Origin: a virus
Reading direction: 5' to 3' (one strand)
DNA length: 36,332 bases
IMG/VR virus record: IMGVR_UViG_3300032086_000473
Coordinates: 1-36,332 of that record
Shown: piece after piece, positions 1 through 5,204 of the stretch
How the letters are laid out: each line of letters starts with the position of its first letter
How positions within the stretch are numbered: the stretch's first letter is position 1
Program-made: the position numbers and the translations under genes
The notes under the pieces: generated by a model
Told to the model about the DNA's origin: nothing
The model's input: the letters and a program-made list of their open reading frames with translations, nothing else
Databases searched by the model: none

Positions 1-116
1 TCAACGATCCCCTCACCGTCACAAACCCAACAGTAATCAGGTTTTCTCTCTCGGCTATAAAATACCTTGTCAAAGATATCGCTCAACATAATCTCCATCG
101 GATCAACCTTATGCAT
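1..116 (-). CDS. Partial small protein with CxxCxGxG motif, 3' end outside window
   Basis: Reverse-strand reading frame whose first 38 codons are visible before it runs off the left edge. The start at 116 overlaps the stop of the upstream gene (stop at 111-109) by 8 bases, the same arrangement seen between its neighbours; a second in-frame ATG lies at 98. The visible part ends in CWVCDGEG, a CxxCxGxG knuckle like those in DnaJ-type zinc fingers and other small zinc-binding proteins. No family can be named from so short a piece, and metal binding is an inference from the motif. Confidence 0.55.
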   Translation of the reverse strand, partial: MHKVDPMEIMLSDIFDKVFYSRERKPDYCWVCDGEGIV

Positions 117-630
117 CTTCTTGCTCCACTTTTGAAATCCAATGCTCCAAACCCATTTCTTGTTCTTCCTCCCATCTTGCTTCTCGTTCCTTGATCTCTT
201 CTTCCGTGAGCGTCCGACAATGGTGCTCACCCAACGTGAACTCGCCAACGCAATCCGTACCTTCGACCTCGTACTCCGCTTGGACTTCGATGCCCAACCG
301 ATACAGTTCTTCCCACACAGGAATAGGTGCGTCCCATGCCGTCCAACAAGTGAACTTGAAGTATGATGTCGGTATCGGGTAGTGGTCGTCGCGTACAATC
401 TCTTCAGTAATCTGAATGTTCGTGACCTCCCACTTCGTGTTCCAATTTTCACAACGCCAGTCATACTGAGGGGATGTGCCCTTGCCATCGAAGGGTTGCC
501 CAATAACGTGCAACGGTATCGGAAGAACCGTATCACAAAATCTCTGACGCTCCCTCAGTTCCCAGTAAATATGATTGACCATGCTCGTCTCACCGTGAAG
601 ATAAACTTCTTGCATACACCAGTTAGGCAT
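109..630 (-). CDS. YubB/DUF1281 (Api92-like) ferredoxin-fold protein
   Basis: 173 residues. The N-terminus begins MPNWC, and residues 57-70 contain YDWRCENWNTKWEV; both are hallmarks of the DUF1281/YubB (Api92-like) family found on plasmids and phages, whose function is not established. I chose the ATG at 630 over the one at 645 because MPNWC is the conserved N-terminus and a GGAGGTG ribosome site lies just upstream. The C-terminal part (about residues 120-173) is very acidic and Glu-rich, probably helical. The gene overlaps the preceding 53-aa gene by 8 bases and the next gene by 8 bases, so the group is one leftward, translationally coupled operon. Family assignment rests on motifs only. 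Confidence 0.72.
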   Translation of the reverse strand: MPNWCMQEVYLHGETSMVNHIYWELRERQRFCDTVLPIPLHVIGQPFDGKGTSPQYDWRCENWNTKWEVTNIQITEEIVRDDHYPIPTSYFKFTCWTAWDAPIPVWEELYRLGIEVQAEYEVEGTDCVGEFTLGEHHCRTLTEEEIKEREARWEEEQEMGLEHWISKVEQEDA

Positions 631-784
631 TACACACCTCCACATCTAGACTGAGTTCATCTTTCATATAAGTTTGTATGCTCTCAACTTTCCCATCAGA
701 GAAAGTCTCCATAATATGCACCTTGGTATCCAAATCAATTTCATTGGATGCAAGAAACCAATACCAGAAATCTTTACTGTCCAT
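623..784 (-). CDS. Hypothetical 53-aa protein
   Basis: Short reverse-strand frame of 53 residues, starting MDSKDFWYWF and ending VEVCNA. It fills exactly the gap between its neighbours: its ATG overlaps the upstream stop as TAATG, and its end overlaps the next start by 8 bases. A GGGAGGAAGTGTA ribosome site precedes the ATG. The N-terminal ten residues are aromatic-rich and the rest acidic; no domain is recognised. Support comes from junction geometry and the ribosome site, not homology. Confidence 0.6.
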   Translation of the reverse strand: MDSKDFWYWFLASNEIDLDTKVHIMETFSDGKVESIQTYMKDELSLDVEVCNA

Positions 785-960
785 TACACTTCCTCCCTAT
801 CAGGCTTGACACAAACTATTGTATCATCCGCTCTGAACTCGTATCCAAGTTCTGCGGCAACCCGATTTATTGCTCTGTTAAGTTCGTTCCATTGACGACC
901 ATTGCCTTGATGGTCGTCCAATGTCTTGTGAATAGTTTTTAGACTTTCGATGATGTCCAT
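784..960 (-). CDS. Hypothetical 58-aa protein
   Basis: 58 residues beginning MDIIESLKTIHKTLDDHQGNGRQ. I use the ATG at 960 because it overlaps the upstream stop as TAATG and has a GGAGGA ribosome site; a longer form would start at 975. An N-terminal amphipathic helix is followed by 'NRAINRVAAELGYEFR' and a short polar C-terminus. No family is recognised. The stop overlaps the start of the next gene by one base, as elsewhere in this operon. Confidence 0.6.
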   Translation of the reverse strand: MDIIESLKTIHKTLDDHQGNGRQWNELNRAINRVAAELGYEFRADDTIVCVKPDREEV

Positions 961-1484
961 TACACTGTCCTCCAAATGTCTAAGGCATCCGCTTCGGATA
1001 GATCATTCAGAATAGTAACGTCTGAATTTTCTTTCTTGATCATCTCTTTCAAAAGCCAATCAGGTTTACCCTTCGGTTTGTTCCACTGATAAACCTTGAG
1101 TTCCCCATCCCTTTTGATCTGAGCAACGACACATCTGTTCAAAAGTCTTTTCAATTCTTTCTTATCCAAGAAATTAGTTACTTGCTCACCGCACCACAAT
1201 TCAAAACTCTGAGACAAACCTTCTGGCAAATAATCGTACTTGCCAACATCAAGGTTGGGTAATGATTTGAAATACTCTTCTATCTCATCATACTTCTTGC
1301 GCCATGCACCTTGAACCTTGGTCAATGGTGATTTGTCATGAGGGTGTACATAGTCACATCCACCGTGACCATCGTTGCTGACATCGGCAAATGGTTTGCC
1401 GTCCAGATATACGACTGCGGTGTAGCAATAAGTTTCCTGACTGCCAGATGCAAAGTGCTTGATTGATTTCATTTCTAAGTTCAT
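960..1484 (-). CDS. Conserved phage hypothetical protein, 174 aa
   Basis: First gene of the leftward operon. The start at 1484 is chosen over 1526 because GAAAGGAAATAACA sits directly before it, the same initiation cassette used in the 2.8-5.5 kb operon. Residues about 8-45 (HFASGSQETYCYTAVVYLDG followed by a Gly/His/Asp-rich stretch with HGGCDYVHPH) look like a compact domain, with His, Asp and Cys that could bind metal. The C-terminal half is Lys-rich and helical. I do not recognise a catalytic family. Proteins with this kind of N-terminus occur in other environmental phages as far as I recall, without assigned function. Confidence 0.7.
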   Translation of the reverse strand: MNLEMKSIKHFASGSQETYCYTAVVYLDGKPFADVSNDGHGGCDYVHPHDKSPLTKVQGAWRKKYDEIEEYFKSLPNLDVGKYDYLPEGLSQSFELWCGEQVTNFLDKKELKRLLNRCVVAQIKRDGELKVYQWNKPKGKPDWLLKEMIKKENSDVTILNDLSEADALDIWRTV

Positions 1485-1517
1485 TGTTATTTCCTTTCGT
1501 AATTGTTGAATACTTGT

Positions 1518-1545
1518 AGTCTGCATATATCCAGACTGATGTCAA
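1518..1545 (-). promoter_or_regulatory. Possible leftward promoter with inverted repeat
   Basis: On the reverse strand a consensus -35 hexamer TTGACA lies at 1545-1540, 56 bases upstream of the 1484 start. The -10 region is weak at any normal spacing. An inverted repeat AGTCTG-N8-CAGACT (1518-1523 and 1532-1537) occupies the spacer and would suit a repressor or activator site. The promoter call is an inference. Confidence 0.35.
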
Positions 1546-1557
1546 CAAAAAAGTTGT

Positions 1558-1795
1558 GTTTACATTGTATACGGTATTTTTCCAGATTTTTTTTGTTCAG
1601 CCCAAAAGTAAAAAAATATCGTGTAAATCTTGTAAACAGCGTAAACGAGTGCACTATAGGTGGGGTCGGCTGTTTACACCTGTTTACAAAACGGCCTTTT
1701 TGTTTACACTTCGTGCCGCTTGTTTCCACAAGATGTTTGTTGTATCGTTGTGGGAATTGCAGAAATGCGGAAAAATAGCGTAAACAAGCGTAAAC
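1558..1795. repeat. Iteron-like array of GTTTACA/TGTAAAC heptamers
   Basis: The gene-free stretch 1485-1799 holds about ten copies of one heptamer in both orientations. GTTTACA occurs at 1558, 1672, 1682 and 1702, with a GTTTCCA variant at 1722. TGTAAAC/CGTAAAC occurs at 1631, 1640, 1779 and 1789, with a TGTAAAT variant at 1622. Neighbouring copies sit 9, 10 or 20 bases apart, so one protein face could contact them all. The last copy ends five bases before the terminase small-subunit ATG, where a ribosome site would normally be. Such arrays act as multimeric binding sites: a packaging (pac/cos) site, a replication origin or an operator. Confidence 0.75.
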
Positions 1796-1799
1796 AGAA

Positions 1800-2372
1800 A
1801 TGGCATCTATAAAGAAGAAAATTGAGGCCGAACATGATCGGCAATTGACCAACCGCCAGATGACTTTTGCACAGAAAATTGTCGAAGGTATTTACTCAAA
1901 TGCAGAGTGCGCCAGACTTGCAGGTTTTAAACCTGAGTTGGCAGTAGAACATGCTTCGCGTTTTTTAAACGGCAGAGACTATCCTCACGTTGTGGAGTAC
2001 ATCGAAGAACTCAGACAAGAACGTGAACGTAGGTATGGTGTGTCAACTATCGGACAGTTGGAACGCTTGTACAAATTATCTCTTGGTGCAGAAGAAGCAG
2101 GGCAGTTTTCTGCTGCTATCAATGCGGAGAAAATACGATCAGCTTTGGGTGGTCTGACCATCGATAGACGAGAGACAATCAATACCATTGATCAGTTATC
2201 CAGAGATGAGATTACATCAAGACTTGCGGCATTACAGAAACAATATCCGCAAGCATTTCAAATAGAGGCAGACTACAAGGATATTACACCAGATGAGCAG
2301 AGGTCCAGAGGCGAACTTTTGGAGCACGATCCGCCACAATCTACCGAAGAAGTGCTTCGCAACTCGGATTGA
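1800..2372 (+). CDS. terS: Terminase small subunit
   Basis: 190 residues. Residues about 14-45 (RQLTNRQMTFAQKIVEGIYS then NAECARLAGF) match the N-terminal helix-turn-helix of Terminase_2-type small subunits, which bind the packaging site and hand DNA to the large subunit. A central helical region (about 65-115) would serve oligomerisation. The acidic C-terminus would contact the motor. The start at 1800 lacks a normal ribosome site because a heptamer repeat occupies that place, so expression may be low or controlled by protein binding there. It is separated from the large subunit by about 8.5 kb. The last 80 bases are shared, in another frame, with the downstream nuclease gene. Confidence 0.75.
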   Translation: MASIKKKIEAEHDRQLTNRQMTFAQKIVEGIYSNAECARLAGFKPELAVEHASRFLNGRDYPHVVEYIEELRQERERRYGVSTIGQLERLYKLSLGAEEAGQFSAAINAEKIRSALGGLTIDRRETINTIDQLSRDEITSRLAALQKQYPQAFQIEADYKDITPDEQRSRGELLEHDPPQSTEEVLRNSD

Positions 2373-2724
2373 AAACAAGCATGGGGGCGGTGTTCCCGAT
2401 GTGCATTTTATCTGGGATGGGTTGTCGTTCTGGTGTGAGTTGAAAACAATCAAAAGCAATGCAGTAAACATCACTGCCCATCAAGTCGCTTGGAACATGG
2501 CATATTGGGCACGAGGTGGATCAAATTTTTTCTTGGTAAAGAGCCTCAAGGAGCGCGATCTAATTTTATTTGACGGTGATCAGGGGGCTGATTTGATCAA
2601 GGGCGGAGTCTCTGCGGCTCAAGGTTCGCGGTTCTCGGATCCTGCGTCTTTGTTCTGCGCCCTGCGGCCCAGGTTAGAGCGCCGGATCTCTGCGACTCTG
2701 CGGCCCTGCGACTCTGCGGCCTAG
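2293..2724 (+). CDS. PD-(D/E)XK nuclease, VRR-NUC/Holliday-resolvase-like
   Basis: 143 residues. The core (residues 4-95) carries GPEANFW, RIEN (25-28), GVPD with Asp36, ELK with Glu49 and Lys51, and AHQVAW (62-67). These are the order and spacing of small PD-(D/E)XK nucleases of the VRR-NUC/phage resolvase type, which cut branched or damaged DNA; beside terS it may trim DNA for packaging. The start at 2293 is supported because GPEANFW already belongs to the family N-terminus, although this makes an 80-base overlap with terS. The last ~37 residues are encoded by GC-rich CTGCGG repeats and look like an accidental extension rather than part of the fold. Confidence 0.75.
   Translation: MSRGPEANFWSTIRHNLPKKCFATRIENKHGGGVPDVHFIWDGLSFWCELKTIKSNAVNITAHQVAWNMAYWARGGSNFFLVKSLKERDLILFDGDQGADLIKGGVSAAQGSRFSDPASLFCALRPRLERRISATLRPCDSAA
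2609..2721 (+). repeat. CTGCGG-rich repeats including a perfect 16-bp tandem
   Basis: CTGCGG-type units occur at 2610, 2661 (within CCCTGCGG, 2660-2667), 2698 and 2714. The end is a perfect tandem duplication of CTGCGACTCTGCGGCC (2690-2705 and 2706-2721). The GC content is far above the surroundings. The array codes for the tail of the nuclease. Related units appear at 3985-4039. Confidence 0.75.
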
Positions 2725-2767
2725 TATATTTATTATATGTGGGCCAGGCCCATGGGGCAAGTAAAAA

Positions 2768-2792
2768 GGGCAGCCGCAGCTGCCCGGTTTTT
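2768..2792. terminator. Bidirectional rho-independent terminator
   Basis: Perfect stem GGGCAGC-cgca-GCTGCCC (2768-2785) with a T-run on the right (2788-2792) and five A residues on the left (2763-2767), which read as a T-run on the reverse strand. It lies between the convergent nuclease gene and the 46-aa leftward gene and would end transcription from both sides. Confidence 0.85.
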
Positions 2793-2931
2793 AGTCTTCG
2801 TTATTAACTTCGACATTTATAAGCCAAGTAAAACCTTCGGGATTAAGCCCTAAGTCGCATAACTTTTCATAAATTATTTCGCAAATAACTTCTGCTTCTT
2901 TGTTTTCAAAATCTGTTAAATTAATTTCCAT
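2791..2931 (-). CDS. Hypothetical acidic 46-aa protein
   Basis: Last gene of the leftward operon. I choose the ATG at 2931, two bases after the upstream stop, with GGAG about nine bases before it; a longer form from 2982 would overlap the upstream gene. The 46 residues start MEINLTDFENKEAEVICEII and end NVEVNNED; they are strongly acidic and probably form one helix plus a strand. No family is recognised. The bidirectional terminator begins at its stop codon. Confidence 0.6.
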   Translation of the reverse strand: MEINLTDFENKEAEVICEIIYEKLCDLGLNPEGFTWLINVEVNNED

Positions 2932-2933
2932 TT

Positions 2934-3614
2934 TTAATGCTCCACAATTGCGATTGATTTTGCTTGGCTCGATCCCTTGCACAATTTACACGCGGTACAC
3001 TGGACGCGCCGCCCTGCTTCCTTGGATGCAGGACAAAGTGCTTCGTTCTTTTTGTCAATCTGTCCTAGATCCGCGACAACTCGGAATGTTCGCCGCCCTG
3101 CTTTCCAGTGCATAACTGCTTCGGTGTGACTATCGGCGGATTGCATTGCGATATCTGGACGCCATGGCTTTTGATGAGTATACGCCGTCCACGTCTCACA
3201 CTCGGAAAGCAATTGATCCCAAACGTGAGACGGAACAGCAGCAGGATCGCCGTATGTACCGACGCGGACGAAACGACCGCGCCCTATTGTTGCCGCATCG
3301 CCAGTCTGATAGACGCCGCGCTTGTATGCTTTCCAAACAATTAAAACACCTTGCCCTAAGTTAACGTAACACTTGCGACCCTTGGCTTGCTTGCGGCTCG
3401 GATCCGTCGTCACTTCGCCGCGCATTGGGCAATCGCCACAAATAGAATAGTCTTCGCCAGTCTTTGAAGCTTCCAATGGGTTTATATCCGAGCGCAATAT
3501 ATAAGTCTGGACTACGTGCCCAGTCTTTGTATTGCGGTTTGAATAGGTGGCAATAACTACAATTGGTTTACCATCCAATAAGCTTTGCCCGTTGTAAATG
3601 ATAGCTGACTTCAT
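2934..3614 (-). CDS. Conserved Cys-rich protein, DUF7227-like, 226 aa
   Basis: Residues about 56-64 read YSICGDCPMRG, followed by GRKCYVNLGQGVLIVWKAYKRG, a central segment with YGDPAAVP and WTAYTHQ, and a C-terminus with CPASKEAG, CTACKLCKG. This layout is shared by a family of uncharacterised phage and bacterial proteins that I associate with DUF7227. The clustered cysteines (CxxC near residue 60, then C and CxxCxxC near the end) suggest zinc or iron-sulphur binding. No enzymatic role is established. The ATG follows directly after a T-run that ends a hairpin and has no visible ribosome site, unlike most genes in this operon, so its expression may be controlled by that hairpin or start from a leaderless RNA. 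Confidence 0.72.
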   Translation of the reverse strand: MKSAIIYNGQSLLDGKPIVVIATYSNRNTKTGHVVQTYILRSDINPLEASKTGEDYSICGDCPMRGEVTTDPSRKQAKGRKCYVNLGQGVLIVWKAYKRGVYQTGDAATIGRGRFVRVGTYGDPAAVPSHVWDQLLSECETWTAYTHQKPWRPDIAMQSADSHTEAVMHWKAGRRTFRVVADLGQIDKKNEALCPASKEAGRRVQCTACKLCKGSSQAKSIAIVEH

Positions 3615-3642
3615 AAAAAATTAGAGGGGCTTTCGCCCCTCT
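3615..3642 (-). terminator. Intercistronic terminator/attenuator hairpin with GAAA loop
   Basis: In the leftward transcript the stem AGAGGGGC-gaaa-GCCCCTCT (3642-3623) is followed by AA and six T residues ending exactly at the ATG of the 226-aa gene (3614). This is a canonical terminator shape inside an apparently continuous operon, placed where a ribosome site should be, which suggests attenuation or partial termination. Confidence 0.75.
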
Positions 3643-3650
3643 CTCCCTAG

Positions 3651-3860
3651 TTATTCTTCGGTTAACATTCGTTCAAAGTCGGATACCGCATCGGCAATCG
3701 CGGCACGTTTAATTGCGCGGATATCAGATAGATTTTGTCTATCCAAGTAATTGCCGTTTTCAATATTCGCTTCATAAAACTGGATCATTCGTCCAAGTGT
3801 GCCAAGTTTAATATCTACTTTGACAACTAAAGACTTTTCATCGTTGTATGATTTTTTCAT
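3651..3860 (-). CDS. Hypothetical 69-aa protein
   Basis: Start chosen at 3860 (MKKSYNDEKSLVVKVDIKLG) because AAGGA lies nine bases upstream and a good promoter stands just before; the frame stays open to 3917 but those codons overlap the promoter -10. Residues about 20-60 form a likely helix-rich domain with 'ANIENGNYLDRQNLSDIRAI'. No family is recognised. It has its own promoter (3898-3925), so it may be expressed independently of the genes between 4092 and 5465. Confidence 0.6.
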   Translation of the reverse strand: MKKSYNDEKSLVVKVDIKLGTLGRMIQFYEANIENGNYLDRQNLSDIRAIKRAAIADAVSDFERMLTEE

Positions 3861-3897
3861 TGTTCTAGATCCTTCCGTAATAATTAAGAACACTTTC

Positions 3898-3925
3898 ATT
3901 ATATAGATATCCAACAAGTAAGCAA
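3898..3925 (-). promoter_or_regulatory. Leftward sigma70-type promoter
   Basis: Reverse strand: TTGCTT (3925-3920), 16-base spacer, perfect TATAAT (3903-3898), about 38 bases before the 3860 ATG. The -35 lies inside one copy of the 20-bp repeat (3912-3931), so a factor binding that repeat would control it. Confidence 0.65.
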
Positions 3926-3931
3926 CAACTA
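3912..3931 (-). repeat. 20-bp direct repeat, copy 1
   Basis: CAACAAGTAAGCAACAACTA on the plus strand, 19 of 20 matching copy 3 (5779-5798) and about 16 of 20 matching copy 2 (5536-5555). It covers the -35 of the promoter at 3898-3925. Confidence 0.7.
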
Positions 3932-3953
3932 AATAACAATTCCTTGAAAGATT

Positions 3954-4040
3954 TTTGTGCAGGCCCGAGCCGGATTTGTGCAGGCCCTGCGGCCCTGCGG
4001 CCTTGTGTTTATATATTCAAAAGCCCTGCGGCCTTGCGGC
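3954..4040. repeat. GC-rich intergenic repeat cluster (CCCTGCGG family)
   Basis: In the gene-free gap 3932-4091 TTTGTGCAGGCCC is repeated at 3954 and 3975. CCCTGCGG occurs at 3985, 3993 and 4024 and the variant CCTTGCGG at 4032. Flanking AGCCCTG...CAGGGCT arms could form a hairpin. The same octamer occurs in the nuclease tail (2660). No open frame with good support covers it. Confidence 0.7.
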
Positions 4041-4091
4041 CCCAGGGCTATCGAAAGGAAATGCCCGGTAACCCTGGGCCAGGGATTAGTG

Positions 4092-4232
4092 TTACATTAC
4101 AGCTGCGCCATACAGTAAAAAGATTCCGGCGAATAGTATAACGAATAGCGCAATACCGGCGAGTAGATCCTCGAGGGCAGACGTTGGTCTGCCCTGGATC
4201 CAACTAATCAAAGTTTGGATAGCGTGGAACAT
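4092..4232 (-). CDS. Small single-span membrane protein, 46 aa
   Basis: Short reverse-strand frame whose ATG overlaps the upstream stop as TAATG. The N-terminal half (MFHAIQTLISWIQGRPTSAL) is amphipathic. Residues about 23-46 are one hydrophobic segment (LLAGIALFVILFAGIFLLYG) ending AAVM. A perfect 9-bp inverted repeat AGGGCAGAC-gttg-GTCTGCCCT (4174-4195) lies inside the coding region. No family is recognised; membrane location is inferred from hydrophobicity. It could be a small inner-membrane effector of the kind phages make early in infection. Confidence 0.6.
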   Translation of the reverse strand: MFHAIQTLISWIQGRPTSALEDLLAGIALFVILFAGIFLLYGAAVM

Positions 4233-4582
4233 TAGCTTACTGCCTCCCACATCTTGTTTATTTGCCCAGAGATATTAGTCCAACTTTCAAGGCTTTCCGT
4301 GAGATCAAAAAGGTTCTTAAACTTAGGATCATCATCCTCGCAGGTATAATAGTCTCCTACTATTGCACACCTATCGCCTGCCCAACTTCCAACAAGTTCA
4401 TGACCGCAAATGTCGCCGCCGCCTCTTCTCTCGTTGCCTTGTGCAATGCTTAGAACATACAAGGTATCTGCCATGCTTTTTTCATAGCCTACTTGTTCCC
4501 AGTGTTTTCCCATGCCTCCGATATCCCACGGACTGACATATTCTTTTTTATCTATATTTACTAATATATGGTATTGACCCAT
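4232..4582 (-). CDS. Conserved hypothetical protein, MGQYH-type, 116 aa
   Basis: Begins MGQYHILVNIDKKEYVSPWD, an N-terminus seen in a widespread uncharacterised family of phage and bacterial proteins. Residues about 54-75 (RGGGDICGHELVGSWAGDRC) and YYTCEDDD supply a third Cys and a His; metal binding is possible but unproven. The initiation cassette is AACTAGAAAGGAAGTACA before the ATG. The stop overlaps the start of the small membrane protein, so the two are coupled. Confidence 0.68.
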   Translation of the reverse strand: MGQYHILVNIDKKEYVSPWDIGGMGKHWEQVGYEKSMADTLYVLSIAQGNERRGGGDICGHELVGSWAGDRCAIVGDYYTCEDDDPKFKNLFDLTESLESWTNISGQINKMWEAVS

Positions 4583-4622
4583 TGTACTTCCTTTCTAGTT
4601 AATCGATGCCAAGCGCATCACG

Positions 4623-4646
4623 GATGAGCCAGGTTCCTGGCTCATC
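4623..4646 (-). promoter_or_regulatory. Intercistronic hairpin (11-bp perfect arms)
   Basis: GATGAGCCAGG-tt-CCTGGCTCATC between the stop of the 99-aa gene and the ATG at 4582. There is no T-run, so it is not a classical terminator; an RNA processing, stability or protein-binding element is more likely. Confidence 0.7.
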
Positions 4647-4656
4647 TCTGATATGC

Positions 4657-4956
4657 TTAGACCATGGCGTTTAGTTCAGCTTTGATCTCTCTAGCTTTTT
4701 CTCCGCGCCAATTGTGTTCTATCCATCCTAAAACACTAGTAACAACAGATCTTGCATCGTTATATCCAAAATAACTAGGAAGCTTAATGAGGTCTGGGTC
4801 TTTCATGTTTAGACCAGTCTCAAAACCATCTCGATAATCATCATCGATGTGATCGACATGTAACATTATCTCAATGCAATGTCTGGCGTCCTTTGGTGCA
4901 TTCTTCCAGTTAGATTGTATGTCGGCAGCTATTTCCCTTATTTGTCTACTTGCCAT
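4657..4956 (-). CDS. Conserved hypothetical protein, 99 aa
   Basis: Starts MASRQIREIAADIQSNWKNA and ends WRGEKAREIKAELNAMV, with 'YNDARSVVTSVLGWIEHNW' in between. The pattern (REIAxDIxxxWK ... Y-x(3)-SVV ... WRGExAREIKxEL) resembles a common small phage/plasmid protein I have seen annotated only as hypothetical. It is probably all-helical. The ATG at 4956 is preceded by AATTAGAAAGGAAATACA, the consensus cassette of this operon. Confidence 0.68.
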   Translation of the reverse strand: MASRQIREIAADIQSNWKNAPKDARHCIEIMLHVDHIDDDYRDGFETGLNMKDPDLIKLPSYFGYNDARSVVTSVLGWIEHNWRGEKAREIKAELNAMV

Positions 4957-4985
4957 TGTATTTCCTTTCTAATTGAACAGTTTGA

Positions 4986-5013
4986 TTGTAGCCCGATTGT
5001 TGTCGGGCTACAA
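4986..5013 (-). promoter_or_regulatory. Intercistronic hairpin (11-bp perfect arms)
   Basis: TTGTAGCCCGA-ttgttg-TCGGGCTACAA between the stop of the 46-aa gene (5018) and the ATG at 4956. It has no T-run and the same position in the gene junction as the hairpins at 4623 and 5180, but a different sequence. Confidence 0.7.
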
Positions 5014-5017
5014 GTGT

Positions 5018-5158
5018 TTATTTCAGTTTATCAAATTCTTCGATCAGTTGATTATATAGCGCAGCTGCTTCCTTGTTACGCCCCGCGTCTAGCATCATGA
5101 ACATACATTCAAGTTTGAACTTCAACTTATTGCCGAGAGTTTGTTCTTTGGTTTCCAT
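5018..5158 (-). CDS. Hypothetical helical 46-aa protein
   Basis: Short frame METKEQTLGNKLKFKLECMF continuing to EEFDKLK. It is preceded by TTACGAAAGGAAAGACA, matching the operon's initiation cassette. It is probably two helices ('LKFKLECMFMMLDAG' and 'KEAAALYNQLIEEFDKL'), the second tetratricopeptide-like. No family is recognised. Support comes from the strong ribosome site and its fit between two hairpins. Confidence 0.6.
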   Translation of the reverse strand: METKEQTLGNKLKFKLECMFMMLDAGRNKEAAALYNQLIEEFDKLK

Positions 5159-5179
5159 TGTCTTTCCTTTCGTAATGGT

Positions 5180-5199
5180 TGGGGAGCCGTGGCTCCCCA
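5180..5199 (-). promoter_or_regulatory. Intercistronic hairpin
   Basis: TGGGGAGCC-gt-GGCTCCCCA between the 86-aa gene and the 46-aa gene, perfect over nine pairs and without a T-run. Third member of the intercistronic hairpin series. Confidence 0.7.
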
Positions 5200-5204
5200 G
5201 TTGG

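Noticed and set aside
142-654. Forward open frames over the left cassette
   Set aside because: They lie antisense to overlapping reverse genes that have ribosome sites and a recognised family motif; the forward products are low-complexity and have no ribosome sites.
1558-1795. CRISPR or tRNA signal in the heptamer region
   Set aside because: Heptamers are too short and too closely and variably spaced for a CRISPR array, and no cloverleaf is visible.
1487-1852. 121-aa reverse frame and two forward frames through the heptamer region
   Set aside because: Products are composed of repeat-derived and Phe/Cys/Arg-rich sequence, lack ribosome sites, and cross the terS start; the region is better explained as non-coding.
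3108-3364. Forward frames opposite the 226-aa Cys-rich gene
   Set aside because: Antisense to a gene with conserved motifs; no promoter or ribosome site.
3944-4141. Forward 65-aa frame through CCCTGCGG repeats, including an AAAGGAA-ATG at 4055-4063
   Set aside because: The ribosome site looks real, but the product is encoded by repeats and runs antisense into the small membrane-protein gene; I prefer the reverse gene.
4174-4195. Terminator at the 9-bp inverted repeat AGGGCAGAC/GTCTGCCCT
   Set aside because: No T-run on either strand and it lies within the small membrane-protein gene; recorded there as an internal hairpin only.
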